Assembly (NCBI GenBank): GCA_030549335.1
Contig: CM060191.1
Span: forward strand, 2,857,001-2,921,000
DNA: 64,000 nucleotides
Direction of reading: 5' to 3'
Origin: Pontederia crassipes
Taxonomy: Eukaryota > Streptophyta > Magnoliopsida > Commelinales > Pontederiaceae
The notes below the pieces were generated by a model, which saw only the letters and a program-made list of their open reading frames with translations, made no database searches and had not been told where the DNA came from. The position numbers and the translations under genes are program-made. Shown here piece after piece: positions 9,996 through 18,958 of this stretch. Positions within the stretch are counted from its first letter, which is position 1, and every line of letters starts with the position of its first letter.

Positions 9996-12900
9996 ATGGC
10001 CTCCGTTCGCCCATTCTCCCACCGCTACGCCGCCGTAGACTCCTCCTCCGATCCTTCCCCGTCCTCCGACCAGAAACGCTCCGCCTCCAGCAATTCCGGG
10101 GGCGGCGGCGGCAGCTCCTCCCGCGCCCTCGTCAAGGCGCGGCCGGGCGATCTCACCTCCAACGGAAAGAATGGGCACAATTTGGGCAGCATGGTCAAGA
10201 AGCTCATGGATAGGAGGTCCAACCCGAAGCCCCGCTCGGGGCGGACGGCGCTGCCCGTCCCTGCCGATCTGATCGCAGCCGACGTGAAGAAGGCCGCCAA
10301 GGGTTCCAATTTCTCCGCCCTGTCGAGGAAGCTGTTCCAGAAAGGAGGAGCCGGCGGCGATGCTGCCCCTAAGTCGGCAGGGAAGGCGCTGACCGAGGTG
10401 AAAACCAACACGCGGACGCTGGCCATGGTGCTTCGCAGTGAGCGGGAGCTCCTCAGCCAGAACAAGGAATACGAGGAAGAGATCTCCCAGCTGCAGCTGC
10501 TGGTATCGGAGAAAGACCGAGAGGTAAAATTCTCGTCTGCTTACATATTTCACGAGCTTCTGCTAAATGAGTTCCCTTCCAACCCCTGTTTCATGAATAA
10601 AAAAAACACATTAGAAATTGATGCCCATCTAAATTGATTGCCTTTGTTGCTGAAAGATACACAATTGTGGGAATGTTTCATTTGTTTTGAAAAGCATTCT
10701 GTCGATTCATTGTCTTAATAGTTTATGTTGCTAAACTACACGAAAAAGTGTTAAAGATTTCTCTTGATGTGCCTTTATTCGTGAGAGCAGATAGAGAGGT
10801 TGAAGGATCTGTGCCTGAAGCAGAGGGAGGAGATAAAGGCACTGAAAGATGCCATACTATTTCCAGATATCATGAATACTCAATTACAAGAGCTACTGGA
10901 AAAGCAAGGGTCCGAACTCAAACAGGCAAAACGAGTTATTCCCACCCTTCAGAAGCAAGTTACTTCCCTCACCGGACAACTCAAATGTCTTGCTGAGGAT
11001 CTCGCCGAGGTTTGATTTAAATTCATCATCTCATTTGTTGCTTAATCTTCTTCATGACTAAGCATTTCTTAGTATTATTCCAAATGAAATTTCCAATATT
11101 TTCTTTTTTGCTGTTAATTTTCTACACAGCTATTAAAGCTTTGGTGCGTTTTAATTTGAAGAAATTTGTTGGTATCATTTCCTTGTATTGAATATTGATG
11201 AATAACTTGAAACCAATTATGTTTTGAGTTATCATGTCTCAAATTTCGAATTCATTAGAACAATGTCTTTTCATTCACATGTGATTTCATGGTTAATTTG
11301 TTAAGCTTTGGTTTTGAGGAATGTTTAATTAGTGATACAAGAAAGTCCTTCAAGGCATCCACAACAAAAATTTCCAAGCCAATGTTTATATATTGAGGAA
11401 ACTTAAAGGGATAGTAAATCATGAGTGTGATATTGGGTAAAGGATCAGTCATCTTGGACAAATGAAGTAACATAAGCTAGAATCTTTGCCAAGGTCCAAT
11501 TTTAACTAATAAATTTTGTTTATCTTGTATGGAACTTTTCATTTCCCCAATTGTTCCTGACCCTCAACATCACGATGGCAATAAGTCAGAGTGATAAGCA
11601 TGTTGGTAACCCAATGCACCCCAAACATTTTGCCTAATGTAATCGGCATACGATCTTCCTCTTAATTAAGTGTTGCATGTCTACCTCATGCAACAACAAC
11701 AAAGCCTTATCCCACTAGGTGGGGTCGGCTACATGGATCATACGACGCCATTCCGCTCATTCGTTGATCCATGTTCATGAGATTCGACAGTGTTTTACGC
11801 TGACTGTCGGGGCCTAACACAAACTTTCTCCTTTATCCGGGCTTGGGACCGGCTATAAAATATAGACGGAGTTAAAAATATCAAGTAAAAACCATCTAAT
11901 ATTCTCCAACTACCTGTGGCTGAGAGGGAACTTCTGATTTAACCCTTTTGTGAAATCAAACCTTAATCCTTCAAAAAGCTCTGGCTTCAAAGAAAATTTG
12001 TAGAACAAAGGATACTCATAATCCCTGAAGATCTCCTTCGTGAATCTTCATGCGGTCATGCCAAAATCTTTATTGGCTAAATGGCTAGACTTCGCAGAAA
12101 ATAAGCACTAACCATCTTGTCTAAATAGAAGTGGACAAACGAAGTGGGTCACGATAAAGAATTGCTAGATTATGAATGAGGTAGAAGCAAATGTAAATAT
12201 AATCTTTTCAGTGAAATAGCAGGTTGGACTCATCTCTATTAGTTATCTTCACATACATGATTATAACATTGTTGATTAAGAAATTCTTTCTTGTTTAAAG
12301 TTCTTATTTTCTCTTTGACATATGGAGCTGGTTTTCTGTCAACAGGTAAGGGCGGATAAATATTCTACCAAAGCATGCTTTGATGGACACCTCAGCTTTC
12401 CAAGGACACCGTCAGTGTTTGATGAGGATGATACAAATCATATGGTACGTCAAAGATCTCTTGTTGGTAAAAATTCCAGCACATATTATGCACATTAAAC
12501 TGGAATGAAACGACCTCCAGTATAATTTTGATGCTTGATTGGAGGGAAGGTATACAATGCTATAAAACTACATTGTGTTCAGAATTCTGGTTAGAATTTT
12601 TTTTAATAAAGGTAAATAGTTCTTTACAACTCGCCAGATTCGACAGATTCAAGTTCTTGAGCAAATTGTAATTGCTGTGCTTTGTATGCTCCAGGAGGAC
12701 AATTCTGATGGGCTGGTGACATCGGAATATGGTAGCCCAGATGACATGTTCCTCAAGGACCTAAACCCTTGTTTGACACCATGCTTCCCAAAGACAAAAT
12801 CTCAGGTAAATTCCCTATTTTTTACCTGAAGTTGCTTTGTAGATGACAGTGAACCGAAACCTTATCATTTGCCTTCAGTTTGAACACTTTAACCTTGTTT

Positions 12901-13295
12901 GCTTAAACAATACTTATCAGTGCTTTACACTTTACAGACAACCGAAGACTGAAACTTCATCATTTTCCTTAAGTTCAAAACACCTTCACCTTTTTCATTT
13001 AAACAACACTTAACACTGCTTTAGTATCATATTGACTTATGTGTTCTATCACGTTCAACAGGAAAATCATGAGAGTTATGAATCATATAGTTCTCCAAAC
13101 AATAATGGATCATATCAAGGCAACGCAGCAGTTGAGTTGAGCTCAGATCCGGGCAGTACTCGTACAGCAATGCTATCAAAGAGTTCAGAGCATCGCCGGG
13201 TACCTAGCATGGGTAGCTGCAGCTCGCGAAAAATTTGCAGATCAGATGAAAGCAAGTGGTCAAATGGAAAGACAAGATACCGTGATCCTTTTTAA
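9996..13295 (+). CDS. Plant-specific coiled-coil protein, function unknown
   Basis: Five exons: 9996-10523, 10791-11009, 12346-12444, 12695-12805 and 13062-13295, all phase 0 (396 aa). The Ser/Gly-rich N-terminus (1-70) is followed by a conserved block, [13 protein letters not shown], then [20 protein letters not shown] and [20 protein letters not shown]. Residues ~145-250 are a heptad-rich coiled coil ([60 protein letters not shown]). The C-terminal third is acidic, then Ser-rich, with a conserved [18 protein letters not shown] motif. I recognise this as a conserved land-plant family without an established role; some database entries give it uninformative names. The MAS start is chosen because conserved sequence begins after it. 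Intron 2 hosts an RTE-derived insertion (11691-11873). No signal peptide or membrane segment is seen. Confidence 0.85.
11691..11873 (-). mobile_element. Short RTE-derived element (copy a) in the coiled-coil gene intron
   Basis: The minus strand reads from aactccgtc... at 11873 to a (TTG)n tail at 11691. The 5' module of the LINE at 15387-18560 ends after gatcaacgaat and joins directly to gagcggaatgg of the LINE 3' end. No clear target-site duplication is seen. It lies antisense to its host gene. Confidence 0.85.
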
Positions 13296-14146
13296 TTAAA
13301 GACATAAGCAAGTGGTTACTGCAGATTTCCACATAAGCTTGTTTAGTCCTTTGTTCTCAGAGGTTTTTGCTTGTAATGCATGCAATATATTAGTGCTTAT
13401 GTATTTTACTCCATGGAGTAAAACAGTGTAATTGAATATGCCCTATATATGATTTTCCTACTCCACAATCTCTGTTTTTTTTTCTTTTATTCTTATGCTT
13501 AAACAGACTGTTTATCAGAGTCAAGTGCTTATTTGCGGTAAATTGTCAGGACATTCTGAAAAACGCACCTGGAAAAGTTTCGTTTACTTTTGATAGCTAA
13601 AATTGCAAACAAACTTGAGCAAGAATTGCATCACAAAGATGTGCATATTTGTGACTTGGAAGAACTGCAGGTGATAACTTGTGTGCTTATAAGAGATGGG
13701 AAAAAAAGAAGAAGATACTCCTCAAGAGCAAATAGATAAAGACAAATAATAAGACACATTGGAAAATAGACAGAACAAGAAAAGCAATGCAACTTGGCAA
13801 TCGTTACAAAATTTAAATAACGATTTCCTTAAAGTTAAGATCAATTTATAAAAGTATCAAGTGGAGTATTGTCTGCTTCAACTTCCACACTCCAATTTGT
13901 CTCCACTAGAAAGAACAAAAACACAAGTTCCTCAATGAGAACAAAATTACTTTTCTATAATAACAGATCTGACGAACATGGGTAAACAAGAAACACGACT
14001 GGCCTTAGACAAGAAAGCAAAGCTGCATTTGGACAGCAAAAGTCCAGGAGAGAGTAGCCCCAAGGTACCCAATTGCCTACTTGAAAAGGTTACTGCTTGG
14101 ACATTTTCAGAATTGAATCTCACTTCATAGCTAGAAACAGAAACCA
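13296..14146. other. Convergent 3' region between two genes
   Basis: Spacer between the + strand coiled-coil gene and the - strand RPS10 gene. It must contain both 3' UTRs. No further coding signal is seen. Confidence 0.4.
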
Positions 14147-17100
14147 TCAGAGCTTAACTTCCACATCCACACCAGCAGGAAGGTCGAGCTGCATCAGCGA
14201 ATCAATTGTTTGGGCAGTTGGATATAAGATATCAATTAGGCGCTGATGAGTTCGGATCTCAAAGTGGAAACGGGCATCCTTGTGTACGTGTGGCGATTTG
14301 AGCACACAGTAAATACGTTTCTTAGTGGGTAGAGGAACAGGGCCCATGGTCTTTGCATTGGTGTTGCGAGCAGCATCAAGTATCTGCTTGCATGAGTCTT
14401 CAATCAGAGGTACCCAGTATGACCGCAGTTTTATCCTTATCTTCTGTTTCGGTGCCATCTGAAAAGGAATAATATACATATAGTAAGAACTGGTGTGTAA
14501 AGAGTTTTTACAGCCAGATGCACAATGTGCATCTTTTCTGTTGAATATTTTTGGTGAAACTTTGAACATGATAATTAGTGAAAAAAAGGTTACACGTCAT
14601 TTATGACATGAGAAAGGTGGAAGAGCGCAGAACGTACTAGCATTAACTAAAGATCTAGCAAACAATCAGGCCAAATTTTCACTCAACATACAATAAAACC
14701 ATACATTGGAAATAGAAGTAATCCAATGAAGGAAGAAAAAGATGTACTATTTATTCCAAGAACTGCATATGTTTCTATAAGCAGAGAAAGTTTTGAGACA
14801 TGCAAAGTATCTAAGATGCAAAAAACAATTCATAAAGGAAAAATAAATACATACATCAAGAGGCAGTTCTAATTTAAGTTCATTGATAATTCTTACAGGT
14901 TACAATCTTTCCTCTCTAACTATCAAAAAAGTTGAATGGCTTACAGATATGTGTAAATTGAGATATCAAAGCTATGATCTAACACGTACACAGTTTATTT
15001 TCTTATGAGAAAATAAAGAAAGTAACTATAGTTAAAGGTTAAACTACTACATCATCAACTGAACCCTTTATTTACAAACATGTAATGATATCTAGCTTCT
15101 TTCACAAAATGATTGGATTGAAGTTGGATTTTTAAATCTGTTAATTTCCCAATTCTTCTAAGAGTTTTTTTTTGAAAGGAAATTCTTCTAAGAGTTAGAT
15201 TAAGTGCCAATTTACTTTTATGATGATATAACAGATTACAAAACATGATTTCATGGATCACATCTCATTTATGGCTATCAAAGGATTAGTGCAAGATTCA
15301 TAAACAATGATAAAACAATGATAATACAGCAAATTGCCGCAAACATGGAACCAAAGAAAAATACCCAAGATGCATTTATTTTATGAAACTCCGCCTATAT
15401 TTTATAGCCGGTCCCAAGCCCGGATAAAGGAGGAGGGTTGTGTTAGGCCCCGACAGCCAACATAAAATCATGTCGAATCTTATGAACATGGATCAACGAA
15501 TATATTGTGTTAATGCTAGGTCGTTACCCGTAAGTAACGCGCTGTACAGCTCGGGTACAGTGATAAGAGAGCAAAAGCCGCTGCATCCTCGCCTGAATGC
15601 AGTGTTAAATGAGCAAGGGCTACCGCACTCTAATGGACGGAGGCGGTTAAAGAAGCTAGTTCATGAGACTAAGGTCAGATTAGGTTCTTGGAACATTGGG
15701 ACGTTGAATGGGAAGCGCCTCGAGGTGGCACAAGTAATGGACCAGCGTAAGATTAGTATCTTATGCTTGCAAGAAACTAGATGGGTAGGAGAGGGAAGTA
15801 AAGAGATTAGGTTAAATGGTTCCAAACTTTGGTACACAGGTAAGGTAAATGGAAGGAATGGTGTTGGTATTATCGCGGATGCAGAATGGAGGAAGAATGT
15901 TGTGGAAGTTAAAAGGATTGAGGATCGAATCATATCCGTGAAAGTAATTGTTGGAAAGGAGACTATGAACATTATTAGTGCATATGCACCCCAAGTAGGA
16001 GCAGAATCACATCTCAAGGAGAAGTTTTGGGCAGATATGGAGGGTTTGATTGAAAGTATACCAACAACCGAGAAAGTTTATATTGGGGGAGACCTTAATG
16101 GACATGTTGGTAAAGAGGCAGGACCACATGCAAGGGTTCATGGTGGTTTTGGTTTTGGGGAGTTGAATGAGGAAGGACAAACTATTATTGATTTTTCTTT
16201 AGCATACGACCTTAAGATTATCAACACTTGTTTTAGGAAGAGAGAGGAACATTTAATCACATACAAAAGTGGAACTCATAGGTCTCAAATCGATTTTTTC
16301 TTGATAAGAAATACTGATAAAAGACGTTGCACTAATTGCAAAGTAATTCCTGGGCATGGAGTGACTACACAACATAGATTGTTAGTTCTTGATATGCAAA
16401 TAAAATGTATAAAACCAAAATCCCGAACAGTTTTTGATCGAAAGATCAAGTGGTGGCAGTTAAAGGGGGAGAAGCGAGAGACTTTTAGAAGTAAGTTATT
16501 AGAGGAAAGTGTGTGGGAGTTAGAAGGAGATGCTAGTATCATGTGGAAGAATGTGGCAAAAAAGGTTGAAATGGTTGCTAAAGCCATTTTAGGAGAATCA
16601 AAAGGTTTTGGACCACGAGATAAGGAGACTTGGTGGTGGAATGAGGAGGTCCAAGAAAAGGTGCGTAATAAGAAGAATTGTTTCAAGGCGATACACTTGG
16701 ACAATAGTTCTGACAATTGGGAAAAGTATCGTTTGGCGAAAAGGGAGGCTAAGAAGGCAGTTAGTGATGCTCGTGCTAAAGCATACGAGGGGTTTTATAA
16801 GGAGTTAGGGACAAAGGCGGGTGAACAAAGGATTTACAAGATTGCAAGGAACAAAGAGAAGGAGTCGAGAGATTTGGATCAAGTAAGATGCATAAAAAAT
16901 GAAGTTGGCAAGGTTTTAGTTACTGAAGGAGATATTAAGAACAGATGGGAAGAGTATTTCTATAAGCTATTTAATGATGGATGTGAAGGTTCGCGTTGTG
17001 ATTTGGAGGACTTGACAGTTAGCGAATGTGAGCTTAATAAGTCATTTTATCGTAGAATTAGAGTCTCGGAGGTTAGCGAAGCTCTTAAGAAAATGGAGAA

Positions 17101-18926
17101 TGGTAAAGCCGTTGGACCGGATGGTATACCGATTGAAGTTTGGAAATGTTTAGGAGAAAAAGGTGTGTTGTGGTTATGTAAACTATTTAATGAGATTTTA
17201 CGGTCGAAAAAGATGCCTGATGATTGGAGATTAAGTACATTAGTTCCTATTTACAAAAATAAAGGGGATATTCAGAATTGTGCAAATTATAGAGGGATTA
17301 AACTTATGAGTCACACTATGAAATTATGGGAAAAAGTGATTGAGCATAGATTGAGAATGGATACTAGTATTTCTGAGAGACAATTTGGGTTCATGCCAGG
17401 AAGATCCACTACAGAGGCGATTTATTTACTAAGGGGGATGATGGAGAAGTATCGAAGTAGGAGAAGAGACTTACATATGGCTTTCATTGACTTAGAGAAG
17501 GCGTATGATCGGGTACCAAGGGATGTACTTTGGAAAGCCTTGCAAAAGAAGAGGGTGAATGTTGCCTACATTAAGGTAATACAAGATATGTACGATGGGG
17601 CATTGACTAGGGTTAGAACACCCGGAGGTGAGACAAATGAATTTCCTATAGAAATTGGCCTACATCAAGGATCAGCTTTAAGCCCGTATCTATTTAACTT
17701 AGTTATCGATGCTATAACCGAGAGTATCACAGAGGAGGTACCTAAGTGCATGCTATTTGCGGATGATATAGTACTTTTAGCGGATTCAAGAGAAGAGATT
17801 AATACAAAATTGGAAATATGGAGAAATACGTTGGAGTCAAAGGGTTTTCGTTTAAGTAGGAATAAAACAGAATATATGCATAGCAATTTCACAAATAAAC
17901 AACTTAGAGACGATTTGAAAGTTAGGTTAGGGGAGGATATAATTCCTCAAGTGACAAAGTTTAAATATTTAGGATCAATTGTAAAACAAGATTGTGAGAT
18001 TGATGACGATGTTAATCATAGAATTCAAGCTGGTTGGTGTAAGTGGAGGAAAGCCACTGGAGTTCTTTGTGATAGAAAAGTACCCAATAAAGTTAAAGGA
18101 AAATTCTATCGTACTGCTATAAGGCCAGCAGTGTTATATGGTAGTGAATGTTGGGCTATGAAGGGACAACATGAACGTAAAGTGGGGGTAGCCGAAATGA
18201 GGATGTTGAGATGGATGTGTGGTCATACAAGATTAGATAAGATTAGGAATGACCATATACGTGAACGAGTCGGAGTGGCTCCTATTAGTGAGAAAATGGT
18301 AGAGAATCGTTTGAGATGGTTTGGTCATGTTCAGAGAAGACCATTAGATGCGCCAGTAAGAAGAGTAGATCAAATAATCTGGAGTCCGATTAAAAGAGGG
18401 AGAGGGAGGCCAAGGCGGACACTTGGCGAACTAATAGAGCAAGATCTATTGGTGAATAATATACCGAAAGGTTTGGTTACTAATAGAGCGGAATGGCGTC
18501 GTATGATCCATGTAGCCGACCCCACCTAGTGGGATAAGGCTTTGTTGTTGTTGTTGTTGTTGCATTTATTTTATGAAAATTGCAGCCCGTTCTTGAAGAT
18601 ACCCTCTGCTTGCTCTTCATAAATCACATGAATTAAGTTTTGGGAACATCCAAACACTTGCAGGCATATGAATATCAGTTGTCCTAATGCATTAATCAAA
18701 ATGTGAAGCAGCAAAGTGCCATCCTTTCAACATTTAGACCATGAATGGTTTGTCGTCAAATAAATAAGCATTATAACCACTATGCTTTTGTGTGTTTACC
18801 TGAACTAAAGGATCCGTGTACTTAAGACGGTATGCAATCCAGGTTTAAACATTGCTCGAGGCAATTTGCAAAAACGATAATTCAAGATGCTCAATCATCT
18901 TTGAACATGTTGTTTCGACAATTTTG

Positions 18927-18958
<32 letters not shown>

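Noticed and set aside
9996-13295. Shugoshin or elongation-factor identity for the coiled-coil protein
   Set aside because: Coiled coil and basic regions superficially fit, but the conserved motifs ([24 protein letters not shown]) are those of a separate plant family with no proven function.
14147-14569. S10 starting at the upstream Met in the longer frame (MFKVSPKIFN...)
   Set aside because: The upstream extension is intron sequence. A clear acceptor AG lies directly before MAPKQK, and a transit-peptide exon exists at 21174-21413.
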